Positions 44,151 through 52,721 of a stretch of 64,000 nucleotides of DNA are shown piece by piece. The notes under the pieces are model-generated. The model was not told where the DNA came from. It searched no databases and worked only from the letters and a program-made list of their open reading frames with translations. Every line of letters starts with the position of its first letter. The first letter of the stretch is position 1. Origin of the DNA: Sphingobacterium sp. CZ-UAM (GTDB lineage: Bacteria; Bacteroidota; Bacteroidia; Sphingobacteriales; Sphingobacteriaceae). The position numbers were made by a program, and so were the translations under genes. The stretch lies in assembly GCF_002000245.1 (NCBI RefSeq), contig NZ_MTCM01000002.1, positions 558,001-622,000 of the forward strand, read 5' to 3'.

Positions 44151-46196
44151 ATGACAAAAAAAATAGGTCTATTATCTTATTTAATTGGAATTTGTTTTCT
44201 GAGTTCGGCACAAAACAATGCTGTAATCGCTGTTGATCAGTTGCCGGTTGAAGGGAAGAATCTAAATTATATTAATAACCGTTTACCGCTAAAACAGAAT
44301 GCGCTGCTGAAACTGCCTGTCGGTAGCATTGTTCCTCAAGGTTGGTTGGGGAAATATTTGGAATTACAGAAAAATGGCCTTACGGGACATTTGGGAGAGA
44401 TTAGCGCCTGGTTATCCAAAAAAAATAATGCTTGGTTGAGTTCAGATGGAAAAGGAGACTATGGCTGGGAGGAAGTTCCCTATTGGTTGAAAGGTTATGC
44501 AAACCTAGGCTATATTCTGAAAGATCCTAAAATAATAGCTGAATCAAAAATATGGTTGGAAGCAGCAATTAAAAGCCAGCGGCCGGATGGCTACTTTGGC
44601 CCCCTGATCTTGCGCAACAATAAACCGGATTTATGGGGTAATATGATTATGCTTTGGTGTCTGCAATCGTATTACGAATATAGCGCTGATCCGCGTGTCC
44701 TGACCTTAATGACCAATTATTTCAAGTGGCAGGCAAGTTTACCGGATAGTTTTTTTCTAAAAGATTATTGGGAGAACAGTCGTGGTGGAGACAATTTATT
44801 GTCAGTCTATTGGCTTTATAATAGAACGCAAGGGAATGAATGGTTGATGGATTTGGCCGATAAAATCCATCGCAATACAGCAAATTGGCGACAGAAGGAT
44901 GATTTACCCAATTGGCACAATGTCAATATCGCACAGTGTTTCAGGGAGCCGGCTACCTACTATCTTAAGAGCCAATCAAGTGACGACCTGAAGGCGACCT
45001 ACGCTAATTTTCAATTTGTCAGACAGGTATTCGGCCAGGTGCCGGGAGGCATGTTTGGTGCTGATGAAAATGCCCGCCCAGGGTATACCGATCCACGGCA
45101 GGGTGTCGAAACCTGTGGTATGGTTGAACAAATGGCTTCCAATGAGATCCTGCTAGAAATAACAGGAGACCCTTTTTGGGCGGATCATGCCGAAGATGTG
45201 GCCTTCAATACATATCCAGCAGCCGTAACGGCAGATTTTAAGGCTCTACGCTATATCACCAGCCCCAATATGAGCATTAGCGATAGTCATAATCATGCTC
45301 CGGGCATTGATAACAATGGTCCATTTTTGATGATGAATCCCTTTAGTTCACGTTGTTGCCAGCACAACCATAGTCAGGGGTGGCCGTATTATGCGGAGCA
45401 TCTCTATATGGCAACAAACGATAATGGTGTTGCCGCGGTATTATATGCTGCATCCAACGCGGATGTTAAGGTCGGAAATAATCAGAAGATCCGAATTCAA
45501 CAAAGCTCTAATTACCCATTTGAAGAGTCTATTCGTTTTGTCATCGGAACAAATGGAAAGACAATCGATTTCCCATTTTACTTACGGATTCCGGCTTGGG
45601 CAAAACAGGCGCAGATCAAAATTAATGGAAAGATAGAAAAGGTTGAATCGGGGGCAAAGTATATCCGGATTGATCGAAAATGGAAAGATAACGATCAGGT
45701 TGAACTTTCGCTGCCGATGTCCATTGTATTGAATAACTGGACAGCGAATAAAAATGCGGTGAGTATCCAGAGGGGACCATTGACCTACGCTTTGAAAATC
45801 AAGGAGAATTATGTGCAGAAGGATAGTAAAGCTTCTGCCATTGGAGACTCAAAATGGCAGGAAACAGCTGATCCGACAAAATGGCCTTCCTATGAGATCC
45901 TTCCGGCAAGTGATTGGAATTATGGTCTTGTTCAAAATCAGTTAACAGCACCGGATCAATTGAAGGTGGTCAAGCGGGCTTGGCCTAAAGATGCCTTCCC
46001 GTTCGAAGCGGACGCAGTACCGATTTCCATTATGGTCAAAGCAAAAAAAATTGATGGTTGGAAAATAGATGAAAATGGATTGACAGGGGTATTGCCATTG
46101 AGCCCTGTAGCGAGTCAAGCTGCGGTACAGGAAGTAGAATTGATTCCTATGGGTGCCGCCCGTTTACGTATTGCGGCGTTTCCAACAGTAAAGTAA
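44151..46196 (+). CDS. GH127-like (DUF1680) beta-L-arabinofuranosidase-type hydrolase
   Basis: 681-aa secreted enzyme; signal peptide to about residue 20 (CFLSSAQ). It has the (alpha/alpha)6-barrel sequence pattern of DUF1680. The zinc-thiolate site of the GH127 family is recognisable: Glu320-x-Cys322 in GVETCGM, and the pair Cys402-Cys403 in SSRCCQHN, where in characterised GH127 the first Cys of the pair is the nucleophile and Glu/Cys/Cys bind zinc. The C-terminal half is beta-rich (ISIQRGPLTYALKI is a family motif). Release of beta-L-arabinofuranose is inferred; related subfamilies have other specificities. Member of the epimerase/GH2/GH43 operon. Confidence 0.8.
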   Translation: MTKKIGLLSYLIGICFLSSAQNNAVIAVDQLPVEGKNLNYINNRLPLKQNALLKLPVGSIVPQGWLGKYLELQKNGLTGHLGEISAWLSKKNNAWLSSDGKGDYGWEEVPYWLKGYANLGYILKDPKIIAESKIWLEAAIKSQRPDGYFGPLILRNNKPDLWGNMIMLWCLQSYYEYSADPRVLTLMTNYFKWQASLPDSFFLKDYWENSRGGDNLLSVYWLYNRTQGNEWLMDLADKIHRNTANWRQKDDLPNWHNVNIAQCFREPATYYLKSQSSDDLKATYANFQFVRQVFGQVPGGMFGADENARPGYTDPRQGVETCGMVEQMASNEILLEITGDPFWADHAEDVAFNTYPAAVTADFKALRYITSPNMSISDSHNHAPGIDNNGPFLMMNPFSSRCCQHNHSQGWPYYAEHLYMATNDNGVAAVLYAASNADVKVGNNQKIRIQQSSNYPFEESIRFVIGTNGKTIDFPFYLRIPAWAKQAQIKINGKIEKVESGAKYIRIDRKWKDNDQVELSLPMSIVLNNWTANKNAVSIQRGPLTYALKIKENYVQKDSKASAIGDSKWQETADPTKWPSYEILPASDWNYGLVQNQLTAPDQLKVVKRAWPKDAFPFEADAVPISIMVKAKKIDGWKIDENGLTGVLPLSPVASQAAVQEVELIPMGAARLRIAAFPTVK

Positions 46197-46225
46197 TTAA
46201 AGATATAAATGACATAACGATTTTT

Positions 46226-48070
46226 ATGATGAAGAAAACCTTATTTTTTACCAGTCTGATGATGGCTGCTCAACTGAATTTTGCGCAGGAGTGGAAACCT
46301 GTTGGTTCGCGCATTCTGACGCCTTGGGGTGAAAAAGTAACAGCTGAAAAGCCCCATCCAGAATACCCAAGACCACAGCTGGTGAGAAGCAATAACTGGC
46401 AAAATTTAAATGGCTTATGGAAATATGCCATTACCCCAGTAAATACAAAAGAAATTCCTCAGCAGTGGGATGGAAGTATCCTGGTTCCTTATGCCATAGA
46501 ATCGGCGCTTTCTGGGGTAGGTAAAGAAGTTGGCAAGGATAAGGCCCTTTGGTATACGAATACGATTACCTTGGACAAGTCTGTCAACAAAAACAATGTG
46601 TTGCTCCATTTTGGCGCGGTGGATTGGCAATGTGATGTCTACGTAAATAATCAACTGGTCGGAAGACATGAAGGTGGTTTCGATCCTTTTACGATGGATG
46701 TGACCTCTTATCTCAAAAAAGGAGCCAAGCAGGAAATTGCCCTTCGCGTATGGGATCCTACCGATGATGGGCCACAACCACGCGGTAAACAGGTTAACCG
46801 TCCCAATGGTATCTGGTATACACCGGTTACAGGGATATGGCAAACGGTATGGTTAGAAAGCGTACCGAAGGCTTACATTGTGAAAACAAAACAGACGCCA
46901 AAATTAGATGAAGGTGTACTTGCTTTTCAGGCCACAGTAGCAGGTAGTCAAGCGGGTGATGAAATTAAAGTTCGCGCATTAAATGGAACGCAAGTGATTA
47001 AAGAGCAAGTGGGCCAACCAAATGCAGATTTTGAACTTTCTGTCCCCAATTTAGAAGCCTGGTCACCAAGTAATCCAAAACTTTATGACCTGGAAATTCA
47101 GTTACTTCGTAAGGGTAAGGTCATTGATCAGGCAAAAAGCTATTTTGCCATGCGAAAGATTTCAATGGAAAAAGACGAAAATGGGATACAGCGTATGCTG
47201 TTGAACAACAAGTTTACCTTTCAATATGGGCCACTTGATCAGGGCTGGTGGCCTGATGGCCTGCATACTGCTCCTACGGATGAAGCTTTAAAATTTGATG
47301 TGATCAAGACAAAGGAAATGGGTTTCAATATGATCCGTAAGCATATCAAGGTTGAGCCTGCACGCTGGTATCGCTATTGTGATAGTATCGGTATGCTTGT
47401 GTGGCAGGATATGCCAAGTGGTGACCTGGGAGGAAATCATTGGGATATGCAACCTGGAAAAATATCAGGTGGAAATCGGGATAAAACACGTTCGCAGGAG
47501 TCAGAAGGATACTACAGAAAAGAATGGAAGACCATTATGGACGTGCTGCACAATTACCCGAGCATTGTGATCTGGGTACCTTTTAATGAAGCCTGGGGTC
47601 AGTTTAAGACAAAGGAGATTACCGAATGGACAATGGCCAATGATCCTTCCCGATTGGTAAACAGTGCCAGTGGTGGTAATTTTATGGAAACAGGTCATAT
47701 ACTGGATATACACAATTACCCGGATGCAGCGATGCCGGATCCAAAAATATTTGGTGCAAACCAGGTGTTGGCACTGGGTGAATTTGGTGGACTGGGGCTG
47801 CCGATCGATGGCCATTCCTGGCAGCAAAAAGATAACTGGGGCTACCAGAGCTTTAAAAATAAAAAAGAACTTCTCGAACGATATAAGCAACTCATCCGTG
47901 ATCTGACACGACTTATTCCAATGGGACTGTCAGCTGCAGTTTATACACAGACGACAGATGTGGAAGTGGAGACCAATGGTTTAATGACTTATGATCGTAA
48001 GGTGGTAAAAATGCCCGAAGCGGAATTAAATACTGCCCATCAGGCCTTATATCAAGCGCCAACGAAGTAA
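46226..48070 (+). CDS. GH2-family glycoside hydrolase
   Basis: 614-aa secreted enzyme with a signal peptide ending at LNFAQ. The GH2 order is clear: a jelly-roll sugar-binding domain (NNWQNLNGLWKYAITP, VDWQCDVYVNNQLVGRHEGGFDPFTMDVTSYL), an Ig-like domain, then the TIM barrel with the acid/base Glu455 in WVPFNEAWGQF and the nucleophile Glu519 in LGEFGGLG. It lacks the long C-terminal domains of LacZ. The family includes beta-galactosidases, glucuronidases and arabinosidases; the substrate is not certain. It begins 29 bp after the GH127-like gene. Confidence 0.9.
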   Translation: MMKKTLFFTSLMMAAQLNFAQEWKPVGSRILTPWGEKVTAEKPHPEYPRPQLVRSNNWQNLNGLWKYAITPVNTKEIPQQWDGSILVPYAIESALSGVGKEVGKDKALWYTNTITLDKSVNKNNVLLHFGAVDWQCDVYVNNQLVGRHEGGFDPFTMDVTSYLKKGAKQEIALRVWDPTDDGPQPRGKQVNRPNGIWYTPVTGIWQTVWLESVPKAYIVKTKQTPKLDEGVLAFQATVAGSQAGDEIKVRALNGTQVIKEQVGQPNADFELSVPNLEAWSPSNPKLYDLEIQLLRKGKVIDQAKSYFAMRKISMEKDENGIQRMLLNNKFTFQYGPLDQGWWPDGLHTAPTDEALKFDVIKTKEMGFNMIRKHIKVEPARWYRYCDSIGMLVWQDMPSGDLGGNHWDMQPGKISGGNRDKTRSQESEGYYRKEWKTIMDVLHNYPSIVIWVPFNEAWGQFKTKEITEWTMANDPSRLVNSASGGNFMETGHILDIHNYPDAAMPDPKIFGANQVLALGEFGGLGLPIDGHSWQQKDNWGYQSFKNKKELLERYKQLIRDLTRLIPMGLSAAVYTQTTDVEVETNGLMTYDRKVVKMPEAELNTAHQALYQAPTK

Positions 48071-48181
48071 GTCAGTCAATGCTTGTACTCCATCAATTCC
48101 ATTAATGGAGACTGTAGCGGCTTAGAAATAATTTTCTGGATACAATGTGTGGAAGTATCAGGTTAAAATAAAAATAATAAA

Positions 48182-49273
48182 ATGTTGCAGTCAATGTTGC
48201 TAAAATATTGGAGTGGAGTTTTGTGCCTGTGCCTGTTGAACTCCTGCAGAAGTTCTTCAGGTTCAGGTGCACAAGCTGTAAAGACTACAGGGGCATCCGT
48301 AGAGAAGACAACCTACATAAATCCTGTTTTTGAACCGATACTTGCAGATCCCACGGTGGTATGTAATCCGCAGAATAAATTATTTTATGCTTATGGAACA
48401 GCGGACAACTGGGGTGATGGCAAAGGGCAGCGTCTAGTTTCTATTTTGCAATCCAAAGATTTGGCGCATTGGACCTGGATCGGGACAGCATTTTCGGCCA
48501 AACCAAACTGGAAGCCAGCAGGTGGGATCTGGGCACCTGATGTGGTATTATTGAATGGAAAATATGTAATGTACTATGCGTACTCCACCTGGGGTGATCC
48601 TAATCCAGGTATCGGAGTAGCTGTAGCGGACAAACCCGAAGGTCCATTTATAGATAGGGGCAAACTGTTCGATAGTAAATCGATCGATGTGCCTAATTCG
48701 ATCGATCCCTATTTTTTTAGGGAAAAGAACCATAACTACCTCTTCTGGGGAAGTTTTAGCGATGCCGCTACACAAGGAACTTATGGAGTACCTCTGGATA
48801 ACGATGGAACGCAAGTACCAGATTTGAATAAGAAATTTAAAGTTGCGGCTGGCGATTTTGAAGCTGTGGTGATCCATAAAAGAAAAAACTATTATTACTT
48901 TATCGGTTCGAAGGGCTCCTGTTGCGAAGGTGAAAAAAGTAGTTACCACGTACTCGTTGGCCGATCGAAACAATTAACGGGACCTTATTTGGATCGGGAA
49001 GGCCGTGATTTAGGCCAGAGAGGAAATGGAACCTTATTGCTCAAGGGAAATGATAAGTTTGTTGGGACAGGGCATACCTCCAGGATTATAACCGATGATA
49101 AGGGGAATGACTGGTTGCTGTATCATGCTATGGACCCTAAACGACCACGCGTTTCAACAGGGGGTAATCGTCGCATGCTATTATTGGATCAGGTAATTTG
49201 GAAAGAAGATTGGCCGATGATTGAAGGCGAGACAAGCAGTGTCATCGCGAAAAAGGCTCCGATATTTAAATAG
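48182..49273 (+). CDS. GH43-family glycoside hydrolase, lipoprotein
   Basis: 363 aa. Lipoprotein signal (CLLNSCRSS). The five-bladed propeller of GH43 is shown by the general-base Asp56 in LADPTVV, the IWAPDVVLLNGKYVMYYA motif and the pKa-modulating Asp175 in SIDPYFF. The acid Glu is probably Glu217 of DFEAVVIHK. GH43 enzymes act on arabinan, xylan or galactan side chains. It is the last gene of the epimerase, GH127, GH2, GH43 series, 111 bp after GH2. Confidence 0.9.
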   Translation: MLQSMLLKYWSGVLCLCLLNSCRSSSGSGAQAVKTTGASVEKTTYINPVFEPILADPTVVCNPQNKLFYAYGTADNWGDGKGQRLVSILQSKDLAHWTWIGTAFSAKPNWKPAGGIWAPDVVLLNGKYVMYYAYSTWGDPNPGIGVAVADKPEGPFIDRGKLFDSKSIDVPNSIDPYFFREKNHNYLFWGSFSDAATQGTYGVPLDNDGTQVPDLNKKFKVAAGDFEAVVIHKRKNYYYFIGSKGSCCEGEKSSYHVLVGRSKQLTGPYLDREGRDLGQRGNGTLLLKGNDKFVGTGHTSRIITDDKGNDWLLYHAMDPKRPRVSTGGNRRMLLLDQVIWKEDWPMIEGETSSVIAKKAPIFK

Positions 49274-49457
49274 ATCTTAAAGTAATAGTTGATTAACCTT
49301 ATAACCGTAATTGGGCAAAGACTTCGTCCCCATTGCAGTTTCCCTCAGAAAATATACATGCTGAATCAAATGCAAGGATATTGTTAACCTGATTATTTTT
49401 TCGTATTTGCTGCTAAAATATGTCGATGGACCAATACGCAGATACTTTGGTCGACGA

Positions 49458-50405
49458 TTAGCTTAAATGCTCGTCAAGCCAATGATCAATGAACTGAAAG
49501 ACTTCTTCCTTGCAATCTTCGTTGAGTATTTCGTGACGCATGCCTTCGTACAGTTTTACAGTAATATCGGCCTGTCCCTGCATACGTAATTGGGCGGCAG
49601 TATCTTCCACTCCCTTCCCGAAGTCTCCGATGGGGTCATCTTGTCCACTAATAAATAATAGCGGTAAACCTTTCGGAATGCGTTTTGTGAGTTCTTTATC
49701 TGTCGCGCGTAGCGATAAACTCAATACGGTATAAAATCCATTGTTTGTAAATAAACCACCACATAAAGGATCTTCGATAAAAGCAATGCGGTTGGCTTTG
49801 TTGACACTCAGCCAATTGCTATTATTTTGATTGGGTTCATTTTTAAATCCGGCATTATTACGCTGATCAAATATGCTGTTAATCAATCGGCTTCGTTTTT
49901 TAGGTGCAAAGGAGTTGAGCACAGCCAATAGCATACGAAAAGCGGTGGATCCTTTTTGCCGTGCGCCCGTACCAATGATTATTGCCCCTTTAAAACGATC
50001 TCCTGCCTGTTGTAAAGCACAACGGGTAACAAAAGATCCCATTGAATGTCCTAAGATAAAATGGGGTTGATCGGGATAGCCTTGTTGCAAGACAGAGCTC
50101 ATTGTTAAGGCATCCTGTACCAATTGTTCCGCTGGATCAGATTGTTGAAAATACCCTAATCCATCTGTATTAACGGCCGTCTTCCCATGTCCCAACTGAT
50201 CATAGCTGAGTACAGCAAAACCACGGTCAGCCAGATGATTGGCAAGCATTTGATACCGGCCACTATGTTCCTGCATGCCATGAACAATCAATATTGTCGC
50301 TAATACCTTTTGGTTCACAGGTTTAAATATAGTGTAGAAGAGTTTATGGGCTGGTTTACCTTCAAAAGAATTTATTGGAAAAAGATTGGACGATACCGTA
50401 TTCAT
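49458..50405 (-). CDS. alpha/beta hydrolase, monoacylglycerol-lipase-like
   Basis: 315-aa cytoplasmic hydrolase. The nucleophile is Ser121 in the GHSMGS elbow; VHGMQEHSGRY forms the oxyanion-hole segment, and the acid and His of the triad are in SGQDDPIGD and YEGMRHEILNE. The Hydrolase_4 pattern (YDQLGHGKT) is that of monoacylglycerol lipases and lysophospholipases. It splits carboxylic ester bonds; the real substrate is unknown. Transcribed alone, convergent with GH43. Confidence 0.88.
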   Translation of the reverse strand: MNTVSSNLFPINSFEGKPAHKLFYTIFKPVNQKVLATILIVHGMQEHSGRYQMLANHLADRGFAVLSYDQLGHGKTAVNTDGLGYFQQSDPAEQLVQDALTMSSVLQQGYPDQPHFILGHSMGSFVTRCALQQAGDRFKGAIIIGTGARQKGSTAFRMLLAVLNSFAPKKRSRLINSIFDQRNNAGFKNEPNQNNSNWLSVNKANRIAFIEDPLCGGLFTNNGFYTVLSLSLRATDKELTKRIPKGLPLLFISGQDDPIGDFGKGVEDTAAQLRMQGQADITVKLYEGMRHEILNEDCKEEVFQFIDHWLDEHLS

Positions 50406-50713
50406 TATGCCGCTTCCTTAGTATTAGTGTAAACTAAGATAATTTTGTTGGATTTGCAAGCCGGGCTTGTGGGGTTTGGATAAAAAATTCTAAAGAGGGG
50501 TATAATGAGCAAATTTAGTCCGTATTAATTTTTTAGTATCAGAATATTTTTTAGATTTGCAGTAATTTAGAATTAATTTAAATAAGCAATTAGTTCTTCG
50601 GTTTAATATTTGTATTCAGCTGAGGTTAGCAAGAGCCATACGATATTCACAAACAGCTAGCAAGAATAGCGATCGTTCACGATGACTTCATTATCAATAA
50701 AAAATACGTTCTA
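50406..50713. other. 308-bp divergent region upstream of the ankyrin/DUF2271 operon
   Basis: Between the divergent hydrolase and ankyrin genes. TAGATTTG at 50552-50559 fits the -7 element TAnnTTTG but has no convincing -33 TTTG. No hairpin or repeat seen. Confidence 0.4.
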
Positions 50714-52225
50714 ATGAAAAAGACACTTTTAGCAGCTTTACTTTTAGCGGCATCTTATGCCCAAGCACAAACAAACTCATTGATGAATGGTGAGTTTTGG
50801 AAAGGTAAACCTACTTTGGCTACCGTTAAGGAGGAAATTACAAAAGGAAATAGCCCTTCACAACCCAATGCGGCATCTTTTGATCCCGTAACGATGGCAA
50901 TCCTAAATGGAGCTCCGACAGATGTTGTCAAATTCATGATTGAACAGGAAGGGAACAGTGTAACGAAGAAAACACACCATAGCCGGAGCTATCTACACTG
51001 GGCTGCTTCAAGTGGTAATGTTGAGTTGGTGGATTATCTCATTGCAAAAGGTTCAGATGTCAACTACCAAGATAGCCATGGCTACCCGATCATTGCCTAT
51101 GCTGCGTCGACAGGAAATACCAATACTGCTGTTTATGATGCTTTATTTAAAGCTGGAGTAGACCCAAAACAAAAATATGAAGGTGGAGCTACGTTAATGA
51201 TGCTGGCGGCTTCTGCGGATAAAGATCTTGCATTGACTGATTACTTTATCAAGAAGGGACTTTCTATTCAAGATAAAGATGAGTACGGCCGTGTCGTTAC
51301 GGATTATGCAGCGAAATTAGGTAACATGCCGTTGGTCGAAAAATTTATCGCCCGTGGTGTAAAACCGACAAATAATGCCTTGTTTTTTGCTACACAAGGA
51401 TCTAGACAAGCATCAAATGGACTGGAGACTTATACCTATTTGGTGGAGAAACTTAAATTGGACCCTAAATATATCAATAAAGACGGTGCGACTTTATTAC
51501 ATGCGCTTGTACGCCGTCCAGATATGGCGGTGATCGATTACTTTTTAAATAAGGGAGTTGATGTTGCAAAAGCGGATAATGAAGGCAATACAGCGCTTAT
51601 GGTTGCGGCGAATGGCAAAGACGTAAAATTAGTGGAATTGCTACTTTCCAAAGCAAAGAATGTGAATGCTGTGAATGAAAAAGGTGAATCTGCAATGACC
51701 AAGGCGGTGGGTAATGGTACAGCTGAGATCGCAGCACTCTTGATTAAAAACGGTGCGGATGCCAAATTATTGGACAAGGATGGTAACAACTTAGCTGTTT
51801 ACTGGTTCAATTCTTTTAGGGAGGCTCCGCAGGGTGGACGTCCGCAACAGGCTACGCAATCTAATAGCCCACAGGTAGATGATTTTAAAGAAAAATTAGC
51901 TGTGCTTAAAGCGGGTGGACTGGATGTGGTCGCACCACAGAAAAACGGTAGCACACTCTATCATCTTGCCGTTGCTAAAGAAAGCACAAACCTCATTCAG
52001 AAAGCAAGTGAACTGGGAGTAGATATCAATGCTCAGGATAAAGAGGGCACTACTGCATTACATAAAGCCGCTTTGATTGCCAAAAACGATTCTTTATTGA
52101 AAACACTGCTTGCTTTGGGCGCAAAAAAAGAACTGAAAACCGAATTTGATGAAACCGCATACGATTTGGCAAAAGAAAATGACTTTTTGTCAAAAGGAAA
52201 TGTACAGTTGGACTTTTTAAAATAA
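50714..52225 (+). CDS. exported ankyrin-repeat protein
   Basis: 503 aa. A signal peptide ([12 protein letters not shown]) sends it to the periplasm or beyond. At least ten ankyrin units follow from about residue 85, for example [78 protein letters not shown] and [13 protein letters not shown], broken by a Gln/Pro/Ser linker near 370-385. Ankyrin arrays bind protein partners. It is encoded 4 bp before the DUF2271 gene of a flavin electron-transfer operon, so its partner is likely one of those proteins; this is inference. Confidence 0.88.
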   Translation: MKKTLLAALLLAASYAQAQTNSLMNGEFWKGKPTLATVKEEITKGNSPSQPNAASFDPVTMAILNGAPTDVVKFMIEQEGNSVTKKTHHSRSYLHWAASSGNVELVDYLIAKGSDVNYQDSHGYPIIAYAASTGNTNTAVYDALFKAGVDPKQKYEGGATLMMLAASADKDLALTDYFIKKGLSIQDKDEYGRVVTDYAAKLGNMPLVEKFIARGVKPTNNALFFATQGSRQASNGLETYTYLVEKLKLDPKYINKDGATLLHALVRRPDMAVIDYFLNKGVDVAKADNEGNTALMVAANGKDVKLVELLLSKAKNVNAVNEKGESAMTKAVGNGTAEIAALLIKNGADAKLLDKDGNNLAVYWFNSFREAPQGGRPQQATQSNSPQVDDFKEKLAVLKAGGLDVVAPQKNGSTLYHLAVAKESTNLIQKASELGVDINAQDKEGTTALHKAALIAKNDSLLKTLLALGAKKELKTEFDETAYDLAKENDFLSKGNVQLDFLK

Positions 52226-52229
52226 TAAG

Positions 52230-52715
52230 ATGAATACTATAATTAAGATCGCGCTAATCACACTTTTGTTTTCTGCAATTTCTGTTAGCACATTTGCCCA
52301 AACGGGTAAGTATAAATGTATGATCCAAATGAATGCTTATCAAGGGGAGGGAGCTTATGTTGTTATTTCACTCATAAACCCGAAGGGAGCATACGAAAAA
52401 ACACTTGCTGTATTGGGGCCGGATAAACAATGGTATAATACATTGAAAGAATGGTATAAATTTCAGGCTAAAACCAAAGAAAAGCTGAGTGCAGTGACCG
52501 GTGCTTCCGTTGGTGGAGGTGACCGTGCGATGCGTACATTGGAAATAGATGAGTCTAAATTCAACAAAGGGTATAAACTTCGCTTTGAATCCGCTGTCGA
52601 AGAACAGAAATATCATACTGCAGATGTAGAAATCCCATTAACAAAAGAGGCTATCACTGAAAAAGCAAATGGTAAGGGATACATTAAGCTTGTCAAATTA
52701 AATAAAGTACAATAA
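52230..52715 (+). CDS. DUF2271-family periplasmic protein with flavinylation-like motif
   Basis: 161 aa with a signal peptide (AISVSTFAQ). Residues 87-93 read SAVTGAS, close to the [D]xx[S/T]GA[T/S] site to which ApbE attaches FMN through a phosphoester bond; the acceptor would be Thr90. The usual Asp at the first position is Ser here. DUF2271 has been noted as one of the domain families linked to ApbE and PepSY proteins. It would act as a small covalent-FMN electron carrier between the PepSY reductase encoded 6 bp downstream and an unknown acceptor. Gene order and motif agree; the chemistry is inferred. Confidence 0.8.
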   Translation: MNTIIKIALITLLFSAISVSTFAQTGKYKCMIQMNAYQGEGAYVVISLINPKGAYEKTLAVLGPDKQWYNTLKEWYKFQAKTKEKLSAVTGASVGGGDRAMRTLEIDESKFNKGYKLRFESAVEEQKYHTADVEIPLTKEAITEKANGKGYIKLVKLNKVQ

Positions 52716-52721
52716 GAAAAA

